This document shows, in pieces, positions 1 through 7,156 of a stretch of DNA of 9,533 nucleotides (its first letter is position 1; each line of letters begins with the position of its first letter). The stretch spans positions 1-9,533 of the forward strand of contig JBCDIQ010000222.1 in the NCBI GenBank assembly GCA_039024295.1. Reading direction: 5' to 3'. The DNA comes from JBCDIQ01 sp039024295. Its GTDB lineage: Bacteria; Bacteroidota; Bacteroidia; J057. Under the pieces are notes generated by a model, which worked only from the letters and a program-made list of their open reading frames with translations, was not told the DNA's origin and did not search any database. The translations under genes were made by a program, and so were the position numbers.

Positions 1-1548
1 ATTTTTTATCACAGCGGCTGGGTTGAAGGACTGAACCAGCCCTAGTAAAGACGCTTTGCTCCAATCTATTTTTTCCAATCGTTGAGGCACATTAAATCTG
101 TCAAGTATCTGTGCACCGAAAACCCGCTCGGCATAGGTTCGAACGATTTTCTTAAAAAAAGTATTCGCCAGTGCATCTGATTCTATTGATGGAAATCCAA
201 ATGCATTCACGATCAGTTTATCGAGAACTTTTTCAGCTTCTATGGCCATTCGCTCGTTGTTTTCGATATCTGATCGAAATTTTGCGAGGGCTTTCTGATT
301 GGATTCAAACCTTGCCCTGCTATCAATAGGACTAATTTTTTCAACCTCAGCTCGGATTGTTTTTGCTGAAGTAGATACCAGTAGCTCCTGGGTAATTTTT
401 TCTGTCGTAGCCAGAGATGTCTGTGAGGCGATTTCTTCCCCGATTTGACGATATAATTCCAGGTTTTTAACTGTTTCCCATCTTTTCAACAGCTCCTTTT
501 TATAGGCTGCTTTGCCTCTCCCCGAAAAGCGTTTGTTGGGAACCGTTTTACGGGTACTTGAGACCGGGTTGGCTTTGGAAGGTTTGTTTGAGGTACTCGC
601 CTGGCTGTTAAATGGTTGGGGCCCATCAGCTAATGTGATATTTGATATGTTATCCAGGTTTTTCAAATTTTCTAAGCCCGCAAGTGAAGTAGGGGGCCGA
701 GCAAGAATAGGATTGAGGGAGAGGCTTGGGTTCTTCACTTGGTATTCCAACTTCACAACTGCTACATCTTTGGAAACCTTTTGGTTTAAGCGGCTCCTTT
801 CGACAAAGATTTGCTTCCACAGGGCATTCGAAATATTTTTGGTGGTCTTGTCAAAATATCGAACTATCTCTTTTCGCTCCTCCTTTCCCATTTGTTCGAT
901 CGCTACTGCCTGCATGCTGGCAGCCAGGTATTTGGCAATTTGGGTCTTGTTTTGTTCAACCCGTAGGTTGTATTCCTTTATTTGCAAATTGTACCCTTTT
1001 TGAAGAACCTGATCATTAGGATACTGGGAGAAAAATGAAAAGGAGGTCAAGACCAATAGCGCTATTGAAAGGCTTCTCACCTTGCCGTAAAATTTTACAA
1101 AGCCGGAGGCCAGCTTAAGGGTAGGAAGTTGAAGGTTCAAGATAAAAAGACCTATCAGGATAAGGGCGAATTGCCAATAAGAAAAGCCAAGCCATTTCTT
1201 TACCCATAAAGAAAGGTTCATTGGTAGTTCCTCAATTGCCCTAATCTCGTCAATTTCAGGCTGGTATATATTCATGCCATTAAGCACCAGCATAGCCAGG
1301 ACAAGGATGCTTAGGCCGATTATGACCGGTAAAATGGTTTTTACGAGGGCTTTGAAAATCAAGTTTTGTGAACCTTGAACATAATTCCATGTGATAGCTC
1401 CCAGGGCAATCGTAGGAATAATGATGGTACTTGAATGAAAATCAGTTACAAAAAAAGCCAATGCTGCAATTGCCAAAAATGTAAATACCACAATTTTAGG
1501 CGAAAGCCCATTTTGTGTCCTAGCGGGATTTTTGCGGGTTTTATTCAT
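1..1548 (-). CDS. Unrecognised multi-pass membrane protein with large C-terminal region, 3' end beyond window
   Basis: An open frame starts at the ATG complementary to 1548-1546 and runs 516 codons without a stop off the left edge, so the C-terminus is missing. The N-terminus is short and basic (MNKTRKNPAR). Five hydrophobic helices follow at about residues 18-35, 39-57, 68-91, 121-140 and 157-174. The loop between helices 3 and 4 is acidic and the loop between 4 and 5 is basic (KLASGFVKFYGKVR). By the positive-inside rule this puts the N-terminus inside and everything after residue 175 in the periplasm. That soluble part is mostly helical and charged (about 180-270 and 345-500), split by a Ser/Asn/Pro-rich linker near 300-340. 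I recognise no family, catalytic motif or nucleotide-binding site. The gene is divergent from the EAD11 gene, about 110 bp start to start. No good promoter is visible; the closest match on this strand is at 1594-1587, with one mismatch to TAnnTTTG. The reading frame is certain, the function unknown. Confidence -1.
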   Translation of the reverse strand, partial: MNKTRKNPARTQNGLSPKIVVFTFLAIAALAFFVTDFHSSTIIIPTIALGAITWNYVQGSQNLIFKALVKTILPVIIGLSILVLAMLVLNGMNIYQPEIDEIRAIEELPMNLSLWVKKWLGFSYWQFALILIGLFILNLQLPTLKLASGFVKFYGKVRSLSIALLVLTSFSFFSQYPNDQVLQKGYNLQIKEYNLRVEQNKTQIAKYLAASMQAVAIEQMGKEERKEIVRYFDKTTKNISNALWKQIFVERSRLNQKVSKDVAVVKLEYQVKNPSLSLNPILARPPTSLAGLENLKNLDNISNITLADGPQPFNSQASTSNKPSKANPVSSTRKTVPNKRFSGRGKAAYKKELLKRWETVKNLELYRQIGEEIASQTSLATTEKITQELLVSTSAKTIRAEVEKISPIDSRARFESNQKALAKFRSDIENNERMAIEAEKVLDKLIVNAFGFPSIESDALANTFFKKIVRTYAERVFGAQILDRFNVPQRLEKIDWSKASLLGLVQSFNPAAVIKN

Positions 1549-1607
1549 GAAAGCAGGAAACTATGTATCCCTGAATAATATACCACCAAACTTTTTTATC
1601 TTGAAAA

Positions 1608-1615
1608 TAAATTTG
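1608..1615 (+). promoter_or_regulatory. Bacteroidota -7 promoter element upstream of EAD11 gene
   Basis: TAAATTTG is an exact match to the Bacteroidota sigma-ABfr -7 consensus TAnnTTTG. No clear -33 TTG lies at the usual distance upstream. A transcript starting roughly 5-8 bases downstream would leave a leader of about 35 bases before the ATG at 1658. This supports that start over the upstream in-frame TTG (1532) and ATG (1547), which would lie outside the transcript. Confidence -1.
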
Positions 1616-1657
1616 GTTAGTTGTAGAAGGGTATTTTCAAAACCTGTCATTCCAACG

Positions 1658-2293
1658 ATGAGGCAACCTGTTCAAATGGAGCTTAAGGAAATAAAAAGGA
1701 GCATAGCCAAAGCTGACCTTGAGGTTGCAATTGAAGCATTATCTGTTCATGTTTCAGGAGTCCATGAAACGGAATACCTGACAATTTCTGCACGTTACCA
1801 TATGTGGAAGAAGGAGAAGGATAGGGGAGATGACCCGCCTGTGGAGGTGCAGAACCAAATAATCTACAGTTTACTCGAGTTTATTTCTGAATTGGAAATA
1901 GACATAGCTGATGGGCTTCAACGCCAGGTATTGCAAGTACATAAAAAGTACGAAGGCGACCTGAAAAATGGATATGAATTGCTACAAGAGGTTAAATATG
2001 GAACTAACCCCGATAAATTAGACGATTTAATCCAATCCTATTCAGGGCGGTCTTCGCATGTATCTCGGGCGATAGTTAACCAAGAGGTACAGCGTGAAGA
2101 TCTGGCCATCATGTTATCTAAACACATACGGCTTTACGAGCGGCTGTACAAATTGATGATCATCAATGTGGGGATTTTGGTCATCATTCTGGTCATTCTA
2201 CCCTTTCTGGTTTCAAAAGGGTCTTTGATAGAACAGTTTCTTCATGAAGTCCAGGCAGATACTAATGGGGAAGACGACGATGACGGGGATTGA
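1658..2293 (+). CDS. EAD11 (effector-associated domain 11) protein with C-terminal membrane helix
   Basis: Encodes 211 residues from the ATG at 1658; the ATG at 1676 (205 residues) is equally possible and begins exactly at the domain (MELKEIKRSIAK). The frame is open back to 1532, but those starts precede the likely promoter and overlap the divergent gene. Residues 7-80 match EAD11 as I know it: a helical opening (ELKEIKRSIAKADLEVAIEAL), then LTISARYHMWKKEKDRG and a closing helix (QNQIIYSLLEFISELE). EADs are small homotypic adaptor domains that couple sensor or NTPase proteins to effectors in bacterial conflict and cell-death-like systems. A charged helical region (about 81-160) of no recognised family follows. 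Then comes one strong membrane helix (about 166-185, LMIINVGILVIILVILPFLV) and an acidic tail (GEDDDDGD). No peptidase, TIR, nuclease or NTPase motif is present. There is no signal peptide, so the EAD11 domain should face the cytoplasm. Possible roles are a membrane-anchored adaptor or a membrane-damaging effector; both are inference. Confidence -1.
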   Translation: MRQPVQMELKEIKRSIAKADLEVAIEALSVHVSGVHETEYLTISARYHMWKKEKDRGDDPPVEVQNQIIYSLLEFISELEIDIADGLQRQVLQVHKKYEGDLKNGYELLQEVKYGTNPDKLDDLIQSYSGRSSHVSRAIVNQEVQREDLAIMLSKHIRLYERLYKLMIINVGILVIILVILPFLVSKGSLIEQFLHEVQADTNGEDDDDGD

Positions 2294-2426
2294 TTGGTTT
2301 TGCCAAAAGGAGCTTTTTGAATTAACGCCAAGTTCAGCCCTTTTGCACAGGAATGGAAAGGGGGTAATGTAAGGCCACAATTTACCTCAGTGACCCCTCT
2401 GAATGTCAGTTTTATGTTTTGTAAAG

Positions 2427-2454
2427 TTGAATTAGCAGGTAGCTAATAATTCAA
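2427..2454. repeat. Imperfect inverted repeat between convergent genes
   Basis: TTGAATTAGC (2427-2436) pairs with GCTAATAATTCAA (2442-2454) across a five-base loop, with a three-base bulge in the right arm. It overlaps the stop codon of the lipoprotein gene. It could fold at the 3' end of that mRNA, but no T-run follows on either strand, so it is not called a terminator. Confidence -1.
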
Positions 2455-2880
2455 TTTCCTAGGGTATCTCCTCAAAATATGAATAACAGAATCACTATCT
2501 GAAGTCAAGGCGATACAATCCATTTTCTCATCCTCTAATATTTGTAACTGGTATTTTCCTTCTCCCAGAAAACCTTGTGCCCGACCTGAAGCATGTACTT
2601 CTGGATTTATGGTAATGGTTAGGAAATTGTCATTAATCGTCCAATTCAAGGTATCTGGATATGAAAAGCGTTCAAAGCTCCCATCTCGAGAGAATTGGAA
2701 TTTTTTACATGCATAAAATTTGATGGCAATATTCCCTTCATGGATTTCACACATGCTCCACTCTCCAATCAGGTACCTTTCCTCGCTGGACTGAATGTGA
2801 TGATCAGTAGGTAAGGCAGGTGGTGAGCTGCAACTCAAAATGGCAAAAAGCATGATCACTGCAGAAATCAATGGTTTCAT
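2443..2880 (-). CDS. Lipocalin-like lipoprotein
   Basis: A 145-residue lipoprotein. The N-terminus MKPLISAVIMLFAILSC is a type II signal sequence with lipobox AILSC, so Cys17 would be lipidated and the mature protein anchored in the inner or outer membrane. A short Ser/Pro-rich linker leads to a compact beta-rich body (about 35-140). It opens with YLIGEWSMCEI, resembling the G-x-W opening strand of Bacteroidota lipocalin-like lipoproteins. Alternating strands with a DGSF turn (66-69), a DTLNWTINDNFLTITI segment (76-91) and a final strand SVIHILRRYP follow. Such proteins are small beta-barrels of mostly unknown ligand. Four further cysteines are not assigned. The gene lies downstream of the S8 peptidase on the same strand, but a strong terminator (2943-2995) separates them, so it is probably transcribed alone. 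I see no consensus promoter in 2881-2940. The lipoprotein call is firm, the lipocalin-like fold moderate, and the function unknown. Confidence -1.
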   Translation of the reverse strand: MKPLISAVIMLFAILSCSSPPALPTDHHIQSSEERYLIGEWSMCEIHEGNIAIKFYACKKFQFSRDGSFERFSYPDTLNWTINDNFLTITINPEVHASGRAQGFLGEGKYQLQILEDEKMDCIALTSDSDSVIHILRRYPRKLNY

Positions 2881-2942
2881 AAAAATCCCAGCTATGATCC
2901 TTAAAATATGAATTATCTCAGTATGAGGTGAGTTAAGTCGAC

Positions 2943-2995
2943 TAAAAAAGTCCTCAAGCTAGAGGAGTTACATTCTCTAGCCCGAGGACCTCATA
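2943..2995 (-). terminator. Rho-independent terminator of the S8 peptidase gene
   Basis: A long hairpin: GTCCTC (2950-2955) pairs with GAGGAC (2984-2989), then an AA/CC internal mismatch, then GCTAGAG (2958-2964) pairs with CTCTAGC (2975-2981), with a ten-base loop. Read on the minus strand it is followed directly by six Ts (complement of 2949-2944), the classic intrinsic form. It lies just past the peptidase stop codon and ahead of the lipoprotein gene. The other flank (TATTTTT at 2994-3000) is less well placed for plus-strand termination. Confidence -1.
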
Positions 2996-3013
2996 TTTTT
3001 AAAGGGAAATCGT

Positions 3014-6000
3014 CTACTCCACCACCAGCTTTAATCCAGTAGAAGTGTTGCCATCCTTCACCTGGAGGTAATACATACCAGCCGCTAGGTCTCTGAAGTC
3101 CAACGTGGCCTCGTATCCATTGGTAAAAGCCGGTAGGCTGATTTGCTTCAAAACTTTCCCCGTTAAATCATGTAGGTGTAAGTCCAGCGCATTTGTAGAA
3201 TTGCCTTGCGCAGAAAGTTGGAAAAGGCCTGCTCCTGGGTTAGGGGAAACCCTAAGTTGAAGTCCGCTTAACGTTTCTGTTACATCCGTGCGGACCACCA
3301 CAATGGTTTGGCTGGAAGTGCTTTGGCCACAATCATTTGTAGCGGTAAGCGTAACGACATAGGTTCCATTCTGGGCGTAGGTGTGGAACGGATTGATAAG
3401 GCTGCTGGTATTACTATCTCCGAAGTCCCATTGGTAGAAAAAGGCAAATTGAGATTGGTTGATGAATTGCCAACCAAGTCCTCCGCCGTTAGGGGTAAAT
3501 CCAGCAGTAGGTACACCCTGGTCAATTACAATGGTCTGGGTTTGGGTATCTGTCCCAGCGAAATTGGTCACCACTAGCTGAATCGTATATGTATCGATAG
3601 CTGCAAATTGTACTTGCGGGTTCTGAGACGCTGCATTGGTGCCGCCTACGAAGCCAAATGTGGCAGGTTGAATGTCCCATTGCCAGGCATTGGGGCCATC
3701 AGCAGATTGATCTGTTAGTGTAATGGGATCATTTACACAGATAAATCCAGGCCGTTGGAAGGCTGCTGTTGGTTTTTTTGCTGCACATTGAAACAAGGTG
3801 TCGGGCGAGGGGACTGCAAGCGTTCTTCGGCCAGCTAGACCACCGGTGGCATTCCTGGCGCGCACAGCAAACCAGTTCTCAACAGTAGGGTTAGTGCCCA
3901 TCACATCGAAAGTTAACTGATTCGTTACACCCATAGAATCCATGTGTGTGGCCCCCAGCATAAATACCTCATACCCTGTAGCACCCGGTACGCTGTCCCA
4001 TACCAAGCGGGTATAATTGGAGCACACCTGGGTAATGGCCAGGTTCCTGGGCGTCTCTACGATTGAGAATGCCTGGTTGCTTACGGCAGATTGACCCGCC
4101 TGGGTAACACGGATTCGGGCAAGACCGGTTACGTTGTTGGGAATCCTCCATCGGTACTGGCGCATGGTGTCCTGAACGGTAGCAACGTTATTCCAGGTGA
4201 TACCATTGTCATCGCTGTACTCGATACGGAATGCCCCTGGTCGTGCTGGCGCATCCCACCTGATCCATTCTTGCTCTCCGGGAACAAATCCTTCTCCGCC
4301 GATAGGGTAGGTGACGGTAATCTGGTCAGGGATAAGTTGGTAAACCATCACATAGCCTTGGGGTCCCTGGGGAATAGCGGTCCCATTAACCCCGACGTTA
4401 TAAATCCCTGCCATGGGAGAATTGATTACCACCTGCTCCATGTTATTCATGGTATCTCGTCCGGGAACAGCAGGGGCACTGAGAGCAGCTACACTGGGAG
4501 TTGGGTTTAAGACCAATGGTTGAAAGGAGGTGAACATGGGGTCTGTTACCCCAAAGTCGATGTCGTTGATCAGGATTTTGCCTGCCATAGGGGCTGCCGC
4601 AGGATCGTGCCAGTAAATCATAACCTTCAACTGGACCGTATTGGCAGGTACGGTGATGTTGTGAAGCTTTATCCCATTCTGGGCGATGGTGTCAAATACG
4701 TACCACCTATTGGTCAGGGCCTCATAAGATTTTCGTGCATTTACCCGCCCAAATCCAAAGCTATAATCCGGTCCTGGATTTCCTTTGTCATCTGCACCGT
4801 TGAGCATCAGGGCTTTCATAAGCGCAGAGGGAGGGTCCTGGTTCATGTTCAGGCTTCTATACGCCTGGATTAATTGGGCCATGACGCCAGAAATACCCGG
4901 AGCAGCGCCAGAAGTACCCCCAAAAGTCTGATAGGTATTGTTTTCGTCTGTAGATCGCTGATTTTGGCCGTTGGCCGCAATTTCAGGTTTGAGCCTGCCA
5001 TCACGGGTAGGACCTCGGCTACTACTACCTTCCCTGGAGTCATCTGCGAATAAGTTGGCTACTGCAATGACATTTTTTCCAGCTTTATTGCCGCCCGTGA
5101 TTGTCCCCCAGCCAGTACCGGCTCCATAGCTACAATTGGCCCTTCCGCTATTTCCTGCCGAAAAAATATGGATGAGGCCAGGATTTTGATAAATGTGGTT
5201 GTCGGCTGTTTGGGCAAAAGTGGTGTAGCCTGCATTGCAGCCATTTCCCAACGAGCTGGAGGTAAGCCTGACATTGTTGTTTTGATGGAGAGTAGGGGCA
5301 TTATTCACAGCGTCCCATCCACGAAGTACGTATAACTCTGCACCAGTGGCCATGCCTGCCATGGTGGGGTCCAGGTTTCCCGCCCCCAGCATGATGCCCG
5401 CAACTCCATCTCCATGACCTCCATCACTGCCTGCGCGAAGCTGACTGTGATTCAGGCGGCCCTTAAAATCAATGTGCGCTCCCACAAATCCATCGTCTCC
5501 CATTGCCAGCGCAACGCCTTCTCCATCAAATTTTAATCCGTTGGGCAGTTGGCTGTTGAGAAAATTCGATCGGTGGAGGGTGCGTCCTGGAGTGTCCTCT
5601 ATCACAGCAGGAGGATTGATAGGCTCCAGGTATTGAACAAAGGGGGTTGCAGCCAATTTCCAAAGGCTCTTTTTGGGGATACGTAGGTAAATGAGGTGGT
5701 TGAGGTCATAAAGACCAATTAGTTCGTATTCGAGTTCAATTAAGCGGGTTTGCACCCACTCAGGTGATAAATCGTCATGATATTTCATACCGACCAGGAG
5801 AAAGTCTCCATCAACTGCCCATTCAGGGTAATCTTGTCCAACAAGTCGAGGGTCTAGTTTGTAAGCTGCGGGAAGAGAGTGAAGCCCAACCGCCCCATAG
5901 GGTAAGAGTTCTTTCAGGAGAAACCCTTTGGGAATGGAGGCCAAATACGCCTGATGGGGAAGGTAATTTAGCAGGGTAATGCCTAGATTATGAATGCTGG

Positions 6001-6205
6001 TTTGTTCTTCCTGGGTTAACAGGTGATCGAATTGGACCAATCGATAATAAGAACCTTGTAAAACCTCATCAGCAGAAACCTTGGTTTCTAAGGCTTCCGT
6101 AATGTTGTGGGGAAAGGTGACGCCTCCTTGTTTGAGCAGGACTGTTTGTCCGCTGGCAAGAGAAACGTATATAAAAATACAAAATGTAGCAACAATATTT
6201 CGCAT
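3014..6205 (-). CDS. Secreted S8 (subtilisin/KP-43-like) serine peptidase with PKD domains and T9SS sorting domain
   Basis: Encodes 1063 residues. A signal peptide (about 1-19, cut before QTVLL) directs Sec export. Residues about 55-120 and 138-202 look like two copies of a propeptide-like module. The S8 catalytic domain spans about 225-495: Asp237 in MGDDG, His264 in GGHGDGVAG, oxyanion Asn352 in SAGNSG and Ser432 in GGTSGAAP, so the triad is complete. Residues about 505-625 form a KP-43-like beta-barrel with the NDIDF and DTMNNMEQV signatures and a closing QGPQGYVMVYQL strand. An Ig-like domain (about 630-716, TYPIGGEGFVPGEQEWIRW), an FN3-like domain (720-800) and two PKD domains (about 811-895 and 897-972, the second with YQWDFGD and HTYAQNGTYVVTLTATN) follow. 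The C-terminus (about 978-1063, LRVSPNPGAGLFQL to AAGMYYLQVKDG) is a T9SS type-A sorting domain. The product should be exported across the outer membrane and be surface-bound or released. Likely role: extracellular protein degradation. It has its own promoter and terminator. Confidence -1.
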   Translation of the reverse strand: MRNIVATFCIFIYVSLASGQTVLLKQGGVTFPHNITEALETKVSADEVLQGSYYRLVQFDHLLTQEEQTSIHNLGITLLNYLPHQAYLASIPKGFLLKELLPYGAVGLHSLPAAYKLDPRLVGQDYPEWAVDGDFLLVGMKYHDDLSPEWVQTRLIELEYELIGLYDLNHLIYLRIPKKSLWKLAATPFVQYLEPINPPAVIEDTPGRTLHRSNFLNSQLPNGLKFDGEGVALAMGDDGFVGAHIDFKGRLNHSQLRAGSDGGHGDGVAGIMLGAGNLDPTMAGMATGAELYVLRGWDAVNNAPTLHQNNNVRLTSSSLGNGCNAGYTTFAQTADNHIYQNPGLIHIFSAGNSGRANCSYGAGTGWGTITGGNKAGKNVIAVANLFADDSREGSSSRGPTRDGRLKPEIAANGQNQRSTDENNTYQTFGGTSGAAPGISGVMAQLIQAYRSLNMNQDPPSALMKALMLNGADDKGNPGPDYSFGFGRVNARKSYEALTNRWYVFDTIAQNGIKLHNITVPANTVQLKVMIYWHDPAAAPMAGKILINDIDFGVTDPMFTSFQPLVLNPTPSVAALSAPAVPGRDTMNNMEQVVINSPMAGIYNVGVNGTAIPQGPQGYVMVYQLIPDQITVTYPIGGEGFVPGEQEWIRWDAPARPGAFRIEYSDDNGITWNNVATVQDTMRQYRWRIPNNVTGLARIRVTQAGQSAVSNQAFSIVETPRNLAITQVCSNYTRLVWDSVPGATGYEVFMLGATHMDSMGVTNQLTFDVMGTNPTVENWFAVRARNATGGLAGRRTLAVPSPDTLFQCAAKKPTAAFQRPGFICVNDPITLTDQSADGPNAWQWDIQPATFGFVGGTNAASQNPQVQFAAIDTYTIQLVVTNFAGTDTQTQTIVIDQGVPTAGFTPNGGGLGWQFINQSQFAFFYQWDFGDSNTSSLINPFHTYAQNGTYVVTLTATNDCGQSTSSQTIVVVRTDVTETLSGLQLRVSPNPGAGLFQLSAQGNSTNALDLHLHDLTGKVLKQISLPAFTNGYEATLDFRDLAAGMYYLQVKDGNTSTGLKLVVE

Positions 6206-6232
6206 GGTGGATCAACTTTGGATGGCGATTTA

Positions 6233-6240
6233 CAAAGTTA
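6233..6240 (-). promoter_or_regulatory. Bacteroidota -7 promoter element of the S8 peptidase gene
   Basis: On the minus strand this reads TAACTTTG, an exact TAnnTTTG match. It lies 27 bases upstream of the peptidase ATG, giving a leader of about 20 bases. No TTG is seen at the -33 position, so confidence is moderate. Its location between the SRAP stop and the peptidase start argues for independent transcription of the peptidase. Confidence -1.
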
Positions 6241-6328
6241 ACGAAGTTGACCATTGATTTGTGTGCCCGTGCGCCAATTGCTGCTTTCTGATTTTGTTCA
6301 GGAAACAATTAAGCAGTATTGGATGAAA

Positions 6329-6988
6329 TTACGTGATGGGTTCAATTAAATCTGGGGTATCATTTCTCACATTTCCAACTGCATTACCGACGGGAAAGGC
6401 TTTCATTAGTTCGGTAGGGTAGGGCTTAAGTAAAGCTTGTGCTGCCAATGAATCCAGGTTGGGGTCAAGCCATTTGACAGCATTAGAGCGGTTCAAAATA
6501 GCTGGCATTCGGTTGTGAATGGGTGCCATGAGTTCATTAGGCTCTGTGGTAATGATGGTGAAAGAGTATATATCTTCACCTTCCGAATTTCTCCACCTCG
6601 ATGTCAAACCGGCAAAGGTGAACACTTCTTCTTCAGTCAATTTGATGCGAAAGGGTTGTTTGCCCTTCCCTTCTTTCTTCCATTCATAAAACCCATCTGC
6701 CATCACGAGGCACCTGCTGTGGGAAAGGGGGGATTTGAAAGCGGGTTTATCTGCCAAGGTTTCAGCTCTGGCATTTATCATTCGGTACCCAATCTTTAAA
6801 TCTTTGGCCCAATGAGGAATCAATCCCCATCTATAGTACTGAATTTGTCCTGGAGTGTGCTGGGAAATTACCGGGCAGTATTGGGAGGGAGCAATGTTGA
6901 ACCGGGGTTTCAATTCACGTATTGCCTGCTCAGTTAGGGCTATCTTTTCCTTATTCGGAGGTTGGGTGAGGGTATATCTGCCACACAT
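6329..6988 (-). CDS. SRAP-family (YedK/HMCES) abasic-site DNA-protein crosslink protein
   Basis: Encodes 219 residues, the normal length for the SOS response-associated peptidase (SRAP) family. Members covalently capture abasic sites in single-stranded DNA through the N-terminal cysteine, forming a stable thiazolidine crosslink that shields the lesion. The start MCGRYTL fixes the start codon, because Cys2 must become the N-terminal residue after Met removal. Other conserved features are present: RFNIAPSQ (Asn31), RWGLIPHWAKD (53-63), INARAET (Asn72, Arg74), DGFYEWKK (Glu102) and PIHNRMPAIL (His158). These correspond in spacing to the Cys2, Asn75, Arg77, Glu105 and His160 set of E. coli YedK, so the protein should be active. 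It acts in the cytoplasm in DNA-damage tolerance. It is divergent from the secreted-protein gene at 7157 and 123 bp ahead of the peptidase gene, with no evident functional link to either. I see no TAnnTTTG box upstream on this strand. Confidence -1.
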   Translation of the reverse strand: MCGRYTLTQPPNKEKIALTEQAIRELKPRFNIAPSQYCPVISQHTPGQIQYYRWGLIPHWAKDLKIGYRMINARAETLADKPAFKSPLSHSRCLVMADGFYEWKKEGKGKQPFRIKLTEEEVFTFAGLTSRWRNSEGEDIYSFTIITTEPNELMAPIHNRMPAILNRSNAVKWLDPNLDSLAAQALLKPYPTELMKAFPVGNAVGNVRNDTPDLIEPIT

Positions 6989-7014
6989 ATCGCTGCGATT
7001 TATTAGGTATACCT
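6989..7014. promoter_or_regulatory. Two small palindromes abutting the SRAP start codon
   Basis: ATCGC-T-GCGAT (6989-6999) and AGGTATACCT (7005-7014) are perfect palindromes lying next to each other, immediately upstream of the SRAP ATG. They could be operator half-sites or chance. Neither matches an operator I can name, and Bacteroidota LexA sites are not well enough defined to test by eye. Confidence -1.
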
Positions 7015-7111
7015 GGATGAAAGAAGAAAGTTGTTTTGCATACCCAATGAAAATGGTTGTGTTTTTAATTAAAAAATAATACGAAGTAAGAATTAAATTA
7101 ATCTAGTGCTG

Positions 7112-7139
7112 TTTGTCGAAAATATTAATTATACATTTG
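7112..7139 (+). promoter_or_regulatory. Promoter of the secreted acidic-tail protein gene
   Basis: TTTG (7112-7115) and TACATTTG (7132-7139) are separated by 16 bases and match the Bacteroidota -33 TTG and -7 TAnnTTTG elements. This is the best two-part promoter in the window. The start of transcription would fall near 7145, leaving about 12 A/T-rich bases before the ATG at 7157 and no Shine-Dalgarno sequence, as is common in this phylum. Confidence -1.
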
Positions 7140-7156
7140 CATAAAAATACATATTA

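Noticed and set aside
512..1003. 163-codon plus-strand frame, and the overlapping one at 726-1019
   Set aside because: Both lie antisense to the long membrane-protein frame running off the left edge. Their translations are Phe/Leu/Ser-rich without any domain pattern, whereas the minus frame gives a coherent protein of 516 codons with membrane helices.
1532..1657. Upstream extension of the EAD11 gene (TTG 1532 or ATG 1547 start)
   Set aside because: It overlaps the divergent gene's start, precedes the TAnnTTTG element at 1608-1615, and encodes residues with no domain character. The EAD11 domain begins at about 1676.
2305..2317. AAAAG-GAG-CTTTT hairpin after the EAD11 gene as a terminator
   Set aside because: The five-pair A/T-rich stem is weak and no T-run follows beyond the stem itself.
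2338..2362. CCCTTT...AAAGGG inverted repeat between the EAD11 and lipoprotein genes
   Set aside because: A six-base stem with a long loop and no following T-run; likely chance.
2901..2908. Possible -7 box for the lipoprotein gene (minus strand TATTTTAA)
   Set aside because: It misses the TTTG end of the consensus and has no TTG upstream at the right distance.
3280..5979. Several open frames on both strands inside the S8 peptidase gene (up to 139 codons)
   Set aside because: All are shadows of the 1063-codon frame, whose domains and catalytic residues are continuous throughout.
6235..6251. Imperfect direct repeat AAAGTTAAC / GAAGTTGAC upstream of the peptidase gene
   Set aside because: Only two short imperfect copies, partly inside the promoter box; no support for a regulatory array.
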